From positions 1 through 64,000 of the forward strand of contig NZ_POUB01000009.1 of the NCBI RefSeq assembly GCF_003236335.1: 64,000 nt of DNA. The letters run 5' to 3'. The notes below the pieces were generated by a model. That model saw only the letters and a program-made list of their open reading frames with translations. It did no database searches and was not told the origin of the DNA. Shown piece by piece: positions 9,101 through 18,075 of the stretch (the stretch's first letter is position 1; each line of letters opens with the position of its first letter). This stretch comes from Micromonospora deserti. GTDB taxonomy: Bacteria > Actinomycetota > Actinomycetes > Mycobacteriales > Micromonosporaceae. Made by a program: the position numbers and the translations under genes.

Positions 9101-11793
9101 TACAGCGTTCGGACCGATGACCACCGGCTCGTTGAGCTCACGTTCGATCTCGGGGCCGCCGTCGCCGTTGTAGATGATCTCCTCGTGGGCGAACCCACGC
9201 AGCACCGGCAGGTCGGGCTGGCCGTTGACCTCGTCCTTCTTGGTGGTGCCGTCGAACTTCCTGTCTCCGTACATGCCCCGGAAGAAGCGGTGCTCGACCA
9301 GGGTACGGACGGTGCCCGGCGCGCCGCTGCGGACCTTGACGGTCTGGTAGCCACGCCACTGGCCCCAGGTCTTCAGCTCCGTGGGCACGAGTTCGGCGTC
9401 GTCGTGGTGCCAGGCGGCGTCGCCCACGTACTCGTACGAGGTGACCTCGTCCGGGGAACCGCCGACCCGGTCGATCTCGCGGACCTGCGTGACCAGGTAC
9501 TTGTGGAACCAGTCGAGCCTGGGCTCGGTGGCACCCGGGGGCGTCCAGTAGGCCGGGAAGCACGGATGTCCGTTGGTATCGGCGGCGGGAATGCTGCCGG
9601 CCGTGCAGCCGGCCGGGGCGTATGTGACCTCGATCAGGCCGCCCGTCTCGGTCTGCACCCGGGTGAGCCGCCACTTGCGCATCGACGCAAGGCCGTCGCC
9701 GGAGGTGATCCGGTTGTCTCGCAGCACGCCGTCGAAGTTCACCTCCGGGGTGCTGAGCGTGCCGCCGACGTGCCCGGTGTGGACAATCGACTCGAGCCAG
9801 ATGCTGGGACTTGTGCCGTCGTCGGTGGCCGGGAAGAGGTGGTTGAAGGTCCACGAGTTGACGTCGGTGAACTGCCCGGTGGTGCGCACCTGGGTGGTGA
9901 CTCGCGCCAGGCGTTTGGTGCCGAAGAACACCGGCGACGTAGCGCTGCACACGCCACCGTCACACTGCTGGTCCCACGGCACGTCGGGCCAGTCGGCCGG
10001 CCGCGAACGCTCGCACGGCGAGCCGGGGACGCACCGGTCCGCAGCGGTGAACACGACCCGCGCGGCCGGCTCGGTCTGGCCCTCACGCAGGCCGTAGTCG
10101 ATCCGGGCGAGCTGGCCGGCACGCACGTACGGGGTGGCGTTGCCGGCGGACCCGGATCGCCCATAGTGGTTGATCTCGGTGTCGTACGCGTACGCTATCG
10201 CGTCGCCGTGCCGGTCCACGACGTAGTCCAGCATCCACCGGTACGCCTGCTGGCACCATGATGCGGTGAACGACGCGGCGTTGCACGGCTCGCCGGGCTG
10301 GTTGCCGAAGACCGGCACCGTCCACGCCGACTTGGCCGGCTCGCTGCGGCCGAAGAAGTACTGGGTGCCCTCGGGGGAGGTCAGCCGCCAGTACTCGCCG
10401 TCGTTGTCGCCGTTGGGCGCACCGAACAGCTGCTCCACGCGCCAGCCGTCGTCCTCCTCCGCCCGCCAGAGCCGCTTGCCCGCGTCCCACACCAGCTCGC
10501 CGGCGATGCCCGGCAGCGCAACCACCGCGTTGGCGGACGCGTAGCACAGGTCACCGGTGGGGGCGGTGTTGTTGCCGCCGGCCATGTCGGAGCCGCAGGA
10601 GGTGTACTGACGCTCGATGAAGCCTGGTTGGAAGTCGAAGCCGTCGCCGATCCACGACGCCTGGTTGTTGGTGGAGGCAGTCCGGCCGTCGATGGCGCCG
10701 GAGGAGTACGACAGGGCCAGCGACGGCTCCATTCCGGCCACCGATGGCGCCGCCAGCGGGTAGGACCAGGTGAAGTCGCCGGACTGCAGGCCGACCTCCC
10801 ACATCGCCGACGGCGCCAGCGAGGTCGGTTCGAAGCTGCCGGCGCTGCCGCTCGGGGTCGAGGCCACGGCGTACACCGCCTTCGGTCCCGCGCCGCTGGC
10901 GTTGACCGGACCGCGGATCCGGCCGGCCTTGACGTCGTTGCTGGCCGCCACTGGCGTTCCCGCCACGCACTCGGGTCGGCGCGGCGTCGACAGGGCGCAG
11001 TCGGGCATCCGGACCAGGGCCAGCCGGGCGGCGTAGTCACCGCCGAAGGCGTGCCGGAAGCCGGAGTAGTCGACGTCCACAGTGACGGCTCCGGGCGCGG
11101 AAAGGCCGTCGGTACGCCGAAGTCGGAACAGGACGCCATCCACTCCGGCCTGTTCGGCCACGGACCGGTCGAGCAGCTCCACCCGTACCCGGGCCGGAGC
11201 ATCGGCGCCGCGCGGCGCGATCGAGACCGGAAGGCCGGCGGCCCGCGCCGCCGGGGCGCGCGTGCCGGCCAACGCCACCTCGGCGCTGCCCGCCTTGGGC
11301 CACGTCACAGCCGGCGCCTTCGTCACGGCGCCGGCCACCGCCGGATCGGCCGGGCGCGGCCGCGGGCGCAGGACGGTGCCCCGCACCGGCTTGGACTGCC
11401 GCACCGCCGACCAGTCCGGCGTGCGGGGTTCGGCGGCTCGGGCCGGTACGGCGAGCAGGCCGGCCACCAAGGCGAGCGTCACACCACCCGCAGTCGCCAC
11501 CCGGGCACGGCTGGGCGTCGCGCGGGGTGCGAATACACGAAGACGGTGCAGCCAGGGCCATCGATGAGACGTTCGCATCCGTGGTCCTCTCCTCGTCCGC
11601 TCAGCATGGTGGGCGGCGTGGTCCGGGCCGGCGGAGGACGGTGCGGGGGGCAGCCGTTCTCCGACGACGCGGACAGTCAGCCCTGTCAATCTGAACGAGC
11701 GGCCTAGCCCAAACCTTGGGGAAAGCTTGAATGCGCTGGTGAACGGCTCTGCGCATAGTGCAGTGCCGATGTCGACCGGGCCGGGTGCACCGG

Positions 11794-14538
11794 TCAGGGC
11801 AGCTGGGTGAGCGCCGCCCGCACCCGGTCGGCTTCCGGATGGCGAAGCTGTTCGAGGATTTCCAGGGCCCGGCGCCAGGCGTCACGGGCCGCCGCGTGGT
11901 CGCCATCGGCCTGGCATGCCTCGGCTAGGCCACGCAGCGCGTCCGCCTCGCTGTACCGGTCGCCGAGTTCCCTGCACAGCGCCACCGCGCGCCGGTAGCA
12001 GGCGGTGGCCCGCCGGTACTCACCCCGGCGGTGGTGGACGAATCCCAGGGTGTCCCACGCGGCCGCCTCGGGATGCCGATGCGAGTCCTGGCCGAGCAGG
12101 TCCAGCGCCTCCTGGCAGTGGTCCAGCGCCTGCTGGTGGTCGCCGCTGTGCGCGCACACCCAGGCGGCGTTGTTCAACGCCATGGCCTGGCCGACCTTGT
12201 CGCCGGCCTGCCGGTACAGATCGAGGGCCCGCTGGTTGTGCGCGACCGCGTCCGCCCGCCGGCCGCGCCGCTCGCACAGCCCGCCCAGGCCGCGCCGGGC
12301 GTGCGCCTCGCCGACCGCGTCGCCAAGCGCGGCGAAAATGGCGATGGCCTGCCGGTAGAGGGCGTCCGCGTCGTCGTACCGCCGCAGCCGGGCATGGGCA
12401 CGCGCGAGGCTGTAGCAGGCGTTGCCCTCCGCGGCCCGGTCGGACAACCGCCGGGCGGCCGTGACCGCCGCGCTCTGCACGGTGGTCAACTCGTCCCAGT
12501 GCCCGCCGTCCTCCAGGTGGTATCGCAGGGCGAAGGCGAGCCGGCACAGGTGAGCGTCGAACCCGGCGTCAGCCGCTTGGCGGCACAGCGCGATCAGTAC
12601 GCCGTGTTCGGCCCGGAACCACGCCACCGCCTGATCGCGGTGCTGAAAGTCTCCCGGCTCGGCGGATCCGTCCGGGTCTCGCGTCCGGTCGGCGGCCTCG
12701 GCGAGCCGCGTGTAGTGCTCGAGCAGCCGGCGCAGCGCGGCGTGCCGGTCCGCCGGCGGATGCTCGTGCTGGGCGCGTTCGGCCGCGTACAGGCGTATCA
12801 GGTCGTGCAGCCGGTAGCGGTCGGGGCTGTGCTGCTCCACCAGATGCGCGTCGGTGAGCTCACCCAGCACCACCCGGCAGGTGGCCGGCGACAGGTCGGT
12901 CAGGCTGGCGATCGCCGGAGCGCTCAGATCCGGACCGGCTGGGACGCCGAGCAACGCGAACGCCCGGTCGGCCGCCGGCGTCAACGCGCGGCACGAGGCG
13001 GCGAAGACTGCGCGCAGGCTGGCCGTCAGATCGTCGGCGTGCAGCGAATCCAGCCGGGTGGCATCGTCGCGCAACTGCTGGGCCAGAGCCGCCAGCGGCA
13101 GGTGCGGGTGCGTGACCGCATGGGCGGCGACGACGCCGAGCGCCAGTGGCAGCCCGCCGCACTGGGCCAGGATCCCGGAGACGCTGTCCGGCTCGGCCGC
13201 GACGCGGCGCCGCCCCATCACGCCGGCCAGCAGGCTCGCGGCCTCCTCGTCGGCGAGCAGGCCCAGCCTGAGCGGAACGGCACCATGGGCGGTGACCAGG
13301 CCGGTGAGGTTGCGCCGGCTGGTGACCAGCACCGTGCACGTACCGACACCCGGCAGCAGCGGCACCACTTGGGCGGTGTCGCGGGCGTTGTCCAGCATGA
13401 TCAGCATCCGTCGCCCCGCGACGAGGCTGCGGTAACGCCCCGCCAGCGCGTCGGCCTCCGCCGGCATCGACGCGGGCGGAACGCCGAAAGCGTCGAGAAA
13501 GCCACGCAGCGCCGTCGCGGCCGGCATCGGCTCGGCCACCGGATCAAAGCCGAGCAGGTTGACGTACAGCTGCCCGTCGGGGAACTCGGCAAGGCTGTCG
13601 CCGGCCCACCTCAACGCCAGCCAGCTCTTACCGATCCCGCCCGGCCCGCTGATTGTCACGACAGAACCCTGACCGTCCACACCGGCGGGCGGTAGCGCCA
13701 CGCGCCCTAGCCGTGCGAGCTCACCGACGCGCCCCACGAACTGGGTCGGCGGCGCGGGAAGTTGCCGTGGCCCGGCCAGCCCGGGCTGCGGCGAGGCGGC
13801 CACGGAGGGGTCGGCGTTGAGAATGCGCCGGTACAGCTCCCGCAACTCCGGCTGCGGCTCGATGCCCAGCGCTTCGGACAGCTCACCGCTCAACTGGCGG
13901 TAGCGCTCCAGCGCCTCGGCTTGCTGGCCGCTGCGGTACAGGACGAGCATGAGCTGGCCGACCAGCCGCTCGTCCAGCGGGTACTCGATGCTCTGGCGGC
14001 ACAGCTCGGGCAGGATCGCGCCGTGCCGGCCAAGCCGGAGCGCGGCGTCGGCGCGATCGCGCTGCGCCGCCACCCGCTCGCGGTGCAGGCCCTGCCGTTG
14101 CAGGTCGAGCCATGGCGTGTCCAGGTGCGCGAACGGCTCGCCCCGCCACAACTCCAGAGCCTCGTCGAACAGGCGTAACGCCTTCTCGTCGTCGTCTGCG
14201 GCACCGGCCCGCGCCACGAGGTCACGGAAGCGGTACAGGTCGATCGCGGCCGGGTCGACGGCGAGCAGGTACCCGCCGGACCGCCGCTCCAGGCGCACCT
14301 CGGCGGACCCGGCCAGCAGCCGCCGCAGCCGCGACAGGTACGTGTAGAGCCCGTCCCGGGCGCGCTGTGGCCCACGGCCGCCCCACACCCGCTCCAGCAG
14401 CTCGTCGGTGCGCACCACGTTGTTCGCATCGACCAGCAGTGCTGTCAGCACGCAGCGCTGGCGGGCGTGCCCCGGATCAATTAGTTGATCATGAAGGCGG
14501 ATCTCGACGTCACCGAGCAGCCCGAACCGAACCGCCAA
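11794..14538 (-). CDS. AfsR/SARP-family regulator (BTAD, NB-ARC, TPR)
   Basis: A multidomain STAND-type transcription factor of about 914 residues. The winged-helix OmpR-like domain (residues about 3-95) opens with the typical VRFGLLGDVEIR and contains DELLERVW. The bacterial transcriptional activator domain (about 100-240) follows, then an NB-ARC NTPase with Walker A GPGGIGKS (about 298-305) and Walker B-like LIMLDNAR. A winged-helix region and tetratricopeptide repeats occupy the last 300 residues. I prefer TTG 14538 because GGGGAGG stands 8 nt upstream and the protein then begins like other SARPs; the frame stays open to TTG 14664. It lies upstream of, and on the same strand as, the RHS tandem. 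The 215-bp gap (11579-11793) holds a CCCAA-ACC-TTGGG palindrome at 11708-11720. Regulation of the RHS genes is only inferred. Confidence 0.88.
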   Translation of the reverse strand: MAVRFGLLGDVEIRLHDQLIDPGHARQRCVLTALLVDANNVVRTDELLERVWGGRGPQRARDGLYTYLSRLRRLLAGSAEVRLERRSGGYLLAVDPAAIDLYRFRDLVARAGAADDDEKALRLFDEALELWRGEPFAHLDTPWLDLQRQGLHRERVAAQRDRADAALRLGRHGAILPELCRQSIEYPLDERLVGQLMLVLYRSGQQAEALERYRQLSGELSEALGIEPQPELRELYRRILNADPSVAASPQPGLAGPRQLPAPPTQFVGRVGELARLGRVALPPAGVDGQGSVVTISGPGGIGKSWLALRWAGDSLAEFPDGQLYVNLLGFDPVAEPMPAATALRGFLDAFGVPPASMPAEADALAGRYRSLVAGRRMLIMLDNARDTAQVVPLLPGVGTCTVLVTSRRNLTGLVTAHGAVPLRLGLLADEEAASLLAGVMGRRRVAAEPDSVSGILAQCGGLPLALGVVAAHAVTHPHLPLAALAQQLRDDATRLDSLHADDLTASLRAVFAASCRALTPAADRAFALLGVPAGPDLSAPAIASLTDLSPATCRVVLGELTDAHLVEQHSPDRYRLHDLIRLYAAERAQHEHPPADRHAALRRLLEHYTRLAEAADRTRDPDGSAEPGDFQHRDQAVAWFRAEHGVLIALCRQAADAGFDAHLCRLAFALRYHLEDGGHWDELTTVQSAAVTAARRLSDRAAEGNACYSLARAHARLRRYDDADALYRQAIAIFAALGDAVGEAHARRGLGGLCERRGRRADAVAHNQRALDLYRQAGDKVGQAMALNNAAWVCAHSGDHQQALDHCQEALDLLGQDSHRHPEAAAWDTLGFVHHRRGEYRRATACYRRAVALCRELGDRYSEADALRGLAEACQADGDHAAARDAWRRALEILEQLRHPEADRVRAALTQLP

Positions 14539-14690
14539 CCCAGCAGCCTCCCCCGCACCGCCCGAAGCCACGCGCGCACCCTGCGAAAAGGTTCTCACAA
14601 GGCTTCGTCGCGGTGTACCCCATCGCATAGAGCGCGGTCTAACTCCACTACTCGTGCCCGCCAAACGGCGCGTCTACCCGCACCGGCGGG

Positions 14691-14906
14691 ATGGCCGCGA
14701 TGAGCGGGTGGAGTTGGGTGACGTCGTGCCGGTTACGGCCCGGGAGCAAGCTGGCGCTGTACCGGCGCCGTGCCCTTGCCAAGGACGTCGGCGTCGCTCC
14801 CGATGGCACCGGATCGCACCGGCTCACGATCGGCGGCGATGCCGGTCCTTTCACCGACCCGGACGGGTTTGCATGGGAGGCCGCATCGCTGGCACCCACG
14901 CCCTGA
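14691..14906 (+). pseudogene. Remnant of a VOC/glyoxalase-like protein
   Basis: A 71-codon plus-strand frame carries two pieces typical of VOC-fold proteins: LALYRRRALAKDVGV-like sequence, then at once FTDPDGFAWEA, which is the family's C-terminal metal-site strand. In intact members about 35-45 residues separate these. The N-terminal beta-alpha-beta module is missing too. I read it as an internally deleted fragment, not a functional gene. It lies just upstream of, and divergent from, the SARP gene. Confidence 0.5.
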
Positions 14907-14954
14907 TGTGTCACTGCTGCCTGCCCTACTGGCCGCCGATCACGCTACCTCGAC

Positions 14955-15362
14955 CTACTGATCGGCTCCGCTCAGATCTGGGCTCAACGGATCGGTGCCG
15001 TCGGCAAAGTCGGCGACGAGCGAGTCCGGGGCACGCATGCGCCACGCGTCGGTGACGAGTTCCTTCAGGCGGTCGACGTTCACCTGCGCCAGCCGCAGCA
15101 TGACCAGGGGCAGCCCGTCGTACGCGGGCGTGGTGAAGAAAGCCTCGGGCTCGCCGAGGAGTAACGCCTGCTTCTCCGCTTCGTCGCCGACGTACAGCAC
15201 TGCGATATCGGTCCGGATACGGCGCGACGTACCGGGTCTGCGCTCGGGGTAGGACCAGACGAACCCTTTGTCGGCGACCCGGAAGTCGAAGCCCTCACTG
15301 TCGATCTCGACCACATGAGGCAGCGCCAGCGCCAGGTGACGGACATCGTCGGCGTCAGCCAT
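14955..15362 (-). CDS. MmcQ/YjbR family protein
   Basis: A 135-residue protein. ATG 15362 opens with a short helix (D-A-D-D-V-R-H-L-A-L-A-L-P-H-V) and continues through the family pattern of a strand ending in KGFVWSYPER and a late D-G-L-P-L-V-M-L-R-L segment. MmcQ/YjbR proteins adopt a CyaY-like alpha/beta fold; some are described as DNA-binding but most have no known role. The upstream in-frame extension to 15692 has no RBS and no domain, so I reject it. The gene stands alone, convergent with the VOC remnant. Confidence 0.8.
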   Translation of the reverse strand: MADADDVRHLALALPHVVEIDSEGFDFRVADKGFVWSYPERRPGTSRRIRTDIAVLYVGDEAEKQALLLGEPEAFFTTPAYDGLPLVMLRLAQVNVDRLKELVTDAWRMRAPDSLVADFADGTDPLSPDLSGADQ

Positions 15363-15695
15363 CGCGGTTGCTCCTCGACACCGCCTTCTGCATACGCACA
15401 GGCTAACCGCTGCACCGGACCCGATCTCCGCCGGCTCGCAGACCCGACAGCGAGGCGAGGGAGGCTGGTAGCCCCTGGTCCTGCTGATCACGGAACGGTT
15501 CACGCTGATCGTCGTCGGGCAGGCATCCCTCCCCTGCGCGTTGTGGTATCGCTTGGGTACATCTGAATCTTCACTGGGCCGAAGTGGTAGTTCTGCCGCA
15601 GTTAGACAATCTTGTAGACCATGTCGGCGTGGGTGCCCCTCGGGCTGGCGACACGGCCGGCTGGAGCGGTCCCGCAGACCCGCAAGCCCCACCGA
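15363..15695. other. Non-coding stretch
   Basis: 333 bp between the MmcQ/YjbR start and the end of the small gene downstream of the dehydrogenase. I see no supported gene, RNA or clear hairpin. It must contain the promoter of the MmcQ/YjbR gene. Confidence 0.5.
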
Positions 15696-15935
15696 TCATG
15701 ACCGGCGATCGTCCCGGGGAGATCGATGAGGGTGGCGGTGCGGCGTGGCAATGGTCAGCAGGTAGGTGGAGTGAACCACGGTTGGTTCTAGTCGTGGTCG
15801 TTGCGCCTGGAGGTGTCCCGCCGTCCGGGCCCAGAATCCGGTGGCGGCGTCCAGCGTGGGGAAGTCGAAGCGTACGGCTGTTGTGGTGGTTGTGACGGTG
15901 GTTTGCTCCGGGCCGAACAGCCGGTATCCGGTCAC
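15696..15935 (-). CDS. Short protein resembling a methyltransferase C-terminal tail
   Basis: A 79-residue frame whose GTG start overlaps the stop of the dehydrogenase as GTGA. GGGAGGA stands 7 nt upstream, so translation looks coupled. It contains a Thr-rich strand, then F-D-F-P-T-L-D-A-A-T-G-F-W and a late Y-L-L-T-I-A. This layout resembles the last 70 residues of class I SAM methyltransferases, where a strand, a W/F helix and a final strand close the fold. The SAM-binding half is absent. It is either a free-standing small protein or a methyltransferase remnant that gained the operon's translation signals. Assignment is tentative. Confidence 0.45.
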   Translation of the reverse strand: MTGYRLFGPEQTTVTTTTTAVRFDFPTLDAATGFWARTAGHLQAQRPRLEPTVVHSTYLLTIATPHRHPHRSPRDDRRS

Positions 15936-17023
15936 CGGCAGTCCTCCCGCGATGTGGTGTCGGTGCTCGGCTGGAGGCGTTGCCGGGCAAGGTTCGTGGC
16001 CGCGGCGGCGGGTGTGACACCGGCCCGCGCCGCGTCGCGCAGGACTCGGGCGAGGGTGTCGCCGATGCGCAGGACGCGGGCGGCGGCTTGTTGGCTGGTT
16101 TCGTGGTGCAGTTCGACGGCGGTGGCGTGGATGATGCCCCCCGCGCTGACGACGACGTCCGGCGCCCAGACGATGCCGCGCCGGTGGAGCAGCGCGGCGG
16201 TGGCTGGCGCGTCGAGCTGGTTGTTGGCCGGACCGGCGATCGCGGCGCAGCGCAGCCGCGTGACGGTGTCGGGGGTGAAGACGCCGCCGAGTGCGGCCGG
16301 CACCAGCACGTCCACGTCGGACGCCAGGGCCTCGTCGGGAGGCAGCCAGGTGGCGCCGAGTTCGTCGGCGACGGATCGCTTGCTGGTGTCGATGTCGGTG
16401 ACGACGAGTTCGGCTCGGGTGGCGGCAAGGTGCCGGGCGAGGCGGGCGCCGACCCGGCCGAGGCCGAGGATCGCGAAGCGGCGACCGGCCAGTTGCGGCG
16501 AGCCGAACACGGATTCGCATACGGCGTGCAGGGCCGCGACGACGCCGGTGGCGGTGTGGGTGGAGGAGTCGCCGCTGCCACCGGCCTCTGGTGGCCGGCA
16601 GAAGACGTACTGGGTGCGTTCGTCGATGACGGCCATGTCTTGTGGGCCGGTGCCGACGTCCGGGCCGGTCGCGTAGATGCCGTCCAGTACGGCGATCGTG
16701 TCCGCGACATCCAGCAGGACTGCCCGACGGGCGGCCGGGTCGAGGGTGTGCCCGGGTGGGATCGCGACGACGGTCTTGCCGCCGCCGTTCGGCAGGCCGG
16801 CGACGGCGCACTTGTCCGTCATCGCCGCGGACAGGCGCAGGGCGTCGCTGAGCGCATCGGTCCAGCGTGAGTAGGTGGTGAGCCGGCAGCCGCCGATCGC
16901 CTGCCCGAGGGTGGTGGAGTGTACGGCCACGATGACCGGTAGCCCGGATCGCGGCCCGCGCTGGATGTGGACTTGCTCGTGGTCGAGTGGCGTGGCGCGG
17001 TTGGCGAGATGTTGCTGGTTCAC
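15932..17023 (-). CDS. Leucine/valine-type amino acid dehydrogenase (Glu/Leu/Phe/Val family)
   Basis: A 363-residue NAD-dependent oxidative deaminase. The N-terminal substrate domain has the GGCR-like strand, MTDKCAVAGLPNGGGKTVV with the two active-site lysines (about K71 and K83), and TGPDVGTGPQDM with the catalytic Asp. The C-terminal Rossmann domain has ILGLGRVGARLARHL, followed by VPAALGGV and AGPANNQL. GTG 17023 is chosen because GGATAGGA precedes it and it follows the DUF2000 stop by 7 nt; the upstream frame is Ser/Pro-rich and not homologous. It likely converts branched-chain amino acids to 2-oxoacids, useful for catabolism or branched acyl primers. The divergent Lrp regulator fits amino-acid-responsive control. 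Leu versus Val versus Phe preference cannot be read from the sequence. Confidence 0.87.
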   Translation of the reverse strand: MNQQHLANRATPLDHEQVHIQRGPRSGLPVIVAVHSTTLGQAIGGCRLTTYSRWTDALSDALRLSAAMTDKCAVAGLPNGGGKTVVAIPPGHTLDPAARRAVLLDVADTIAVLDGIYATGPDVGTGPQDMAVIDERTQYVFCRPPEAGGSGDSSTHTATGVVAALHAVCESVFGSPQLAGRRFAILGLGRVGARLARHLAATRAELVVTDIDTSKRSVADELGATWLPPDEALASDVDVLVPAALGGVFTPDTVTRLRCAAIAGPANNQLDAPATAALLHRRGIVWAPDVVVSAGGIIHATAVELHHETSQQAAARVLRIGDTLARVLRDAARAGVTPAAAATNLARQRLQPSTDTTSREDCR

Positions 17024-17030
17024 GATCGTC

Positions 17031-17444
17031 CTATCCGAGCAGCGGGAGGCGTTTGGTGAGCGCGGCGATCCTGTTGCGCGGGCCATGAAGGGCCACGGCG
17101 AGATACTCCAGGTCGGAGTCGGGAGCCGCGGCGAGGTCGTCGAGATAGGTGGTGTAGTCACGGGCGCGCTGGGCGATCTGCGTGAAGCCGACCGCCGTGA
17201 TGTCGTCCCGGACTCGTGCCCTTGTATGCAGATCGGCTATCTGGTGCCGGTCGGCGGTGAGGATCGGGACGGGGTGGGTGTTGAGGCCGGCGTGGATGCC
17301 GCCGGAGGCGTCTTTGCCGTCGGCGCCGAGCAGGTGCGGCAGCCGGCCGCCGAGGCTCAAACCGAGCACGGCGGCGGCGTTGGTCGCGAGGTTCGGGGCG
17401 AGCCCGTCGCGGACCACTATCACGATCTTGGTTTCCAGGCCCAT
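17031..17444 (-). CDS. DUF2000 family protein
   Basis: A 137-residue protein opening with KIVIVVRDGLAPNLATNAAAVL, typical of DUF2000, a family with a peptidyl-tRNA-hydrolase-2-like fold and no firm biochemical role. ATG 17444 has GGAG 8 nt upstream. It is the first gene of the operon with the amino acid dehydrogenase (7-nt gap), divergent from the Lrp gene. Members of this family are repeatedly seen next to Lrp/AsnC regulators, so a role in amino acid metabolism or sensing is a reasonable inference and no more. Confidence 0.75.
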   Translation of the reverse strand: MGLETKIVIVVRDGLAPNLATNAAAVLGLSLGGRLPHLLGADGKDASGGIHAGLNTHPVPILTADRHQIADLHTRARVRDDITAVGFTQIAQRARDYTTYLDDLAAAPDSDLEYLAVALHGPRNRIAALTKRLPLLG

Positions 17445-17514
17445 TAGCGATCTCCGTTACACGGTCGGCTGGCGTGCAAGAAGGTAGCCGCTCGCACGGC
17501 TAAAGTGATCACAA

Positions 17515-17531
17515 GCCGAACGATATTCGGC
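17515..17531. promoter_or_regulatory. Candidate Lrp operator (6-5-6 inverted repeat)
   Basis: GCCGAA and TTCGGC flank a CGATA spacer in the 108-bp divergent gap between the DUF2000-dehydrogenase operon and the Lrp gene. It starts 38 bp upstream of the Lrp GTG. Position and symmetry fit an autoregulatory Lrp/AsnC site. Confidence 0.5.
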
Positions 17532-17552
17532 CTGCACGGGAAAGGAGTGGTC

Positions 17553-18014
17553 GTGGACGAACTTGATTCGGCGATCGTGCGGCACCTTCAGCGGGATGCT
17601 CGGCAGACCAACCGAGACCTGGCCAGAACCCTCGGCATCGCCCCTTCCACCTGCCTGGAAAGGGTCCGTGCGCTACGTGATCGCGGGGTGATCACCGGCT
17701 ACCACGCCGAAATCAGCCTGCCGGCTCTCAACCGGCACGTGCAGGCCCTACTCCACGTCCAGATCCGGCCGCTCAGCCGACAGGTCATCGAAGGCTTCAA
17801 GCAGTACGTCACCGGGCTGCCCGAGGTGCTGTCCGTGTTCGTGGTCGCCGGCGGCGACGACTTCCTCGTTCACGTCGCCGTGCCCGGTGTCGACGCCCTG
17901 CACGCCTTCCTCATGGACAAGTTCAGCAAGCGGCGGGAGATCGTCGGCTTCCGCAGCTCGATCATCTACCAACACTCCCGCAACCACGTCATCACGCCCC
18001 TAACCAGGAGCTAA
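17553..18014 (+). CDS. Lrp/AsnC family transcriptional regulator
   Basis: A 153-residue regulator. The N-terminal winged HTH begins at V-D-E-L-D-S-A-I-V-R-H-L and includes a recognition helix with APSTCLERVRAL. The C-terminal RAM/AsnC ligand-binding domain has the strand LLHVQIRPL, then FVVAGGDDFLVHV and a closing SSIIYQHSRN-type strand. GTG 17553 is chosen from AAAGGAG 5 nt upstream; the longer in-frame start at 17505 lacks one. It is divergent from the dehydrogenase operon and probably controls it in response to a branched-chain amino acid, as BkdR-like Lrp proteins do elsewhere. Confidence 0.88.
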   Translation: MDELDSAIVRHLQRDARQTNRDLARTLGIAPSTCLERVRALRDRGVITGYHAEISLPALNRHVQALLHVQIRPLSRQVIEGFKQYVTGLPEVLSVFVVAGGDDFLVHVAVPGVDALHAFLMDKFSKRREIVGFRSSIIYQHSRNHVITPLTRS

Positions 18015-18075
18015 CGTCGGAGAGGGTCGCCCCGAGAACTTGACACGCGTGATTGTCGACAGGAAAGGATGGGCA

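Larger units (their letters stand above)
5448..11578 (-). pseudogene. RHS/YD-repeat secreted protein, split by a single-base frameshift near 7603
   Basis: This is a paralogue of the next gene downstream. The first frame runs from ATG 11578 (GGAGAGGA about 8 nt upstream; a longer in-frame extension to 11689 lacks a plausible signal) to 7565. It has a long twin-basic signal region ending near A-R-A-A, then the YD scaffold with DGRTASTNNQASWIGDG. At about 7600-7610 the reading passes to the next frame, which continues to the stop at 5448. The paralogue reads A-A-I-R-Y-V-D-G here; this copy reads A-S-I and then, one base out, R-Y-V-N-G. One missing base therefore explains the break. The second part holds the RHS core (GRFISVDP, GYAYANNNP) and a C-terminal domain of about 270 residues with basic Cys-containing repeats and Gly-rich hydrophobic segments. 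It may be a pseudogene, a sequencing error or, less likely, programmed frameshifting. No immunity gene is visible before the next RHS gene. Confidence 0.8.

Noticed and set aside
5448-11578. Programmed ribosomal frameshift in the RHS gene
   Set aside because: No slippery heptamer or strong downstream hairpin was seen at 7600-7610, and the paralogue needs no shift. Deletion or error is simpler.
11684-11689. TTGACA hexamer upstream of the frameshifted RHS gene
   Set aside because: No acceptable -10 element at 16-18 bp, so I do not call a promoter.
14654-15055. 133-codon plus-strand frame between the SARP and MmcQ genes
   Set aside because: Runs into the convergent MmcQ/YjbR gene in an antisense phase; the VOC-like residues are in a different frame.
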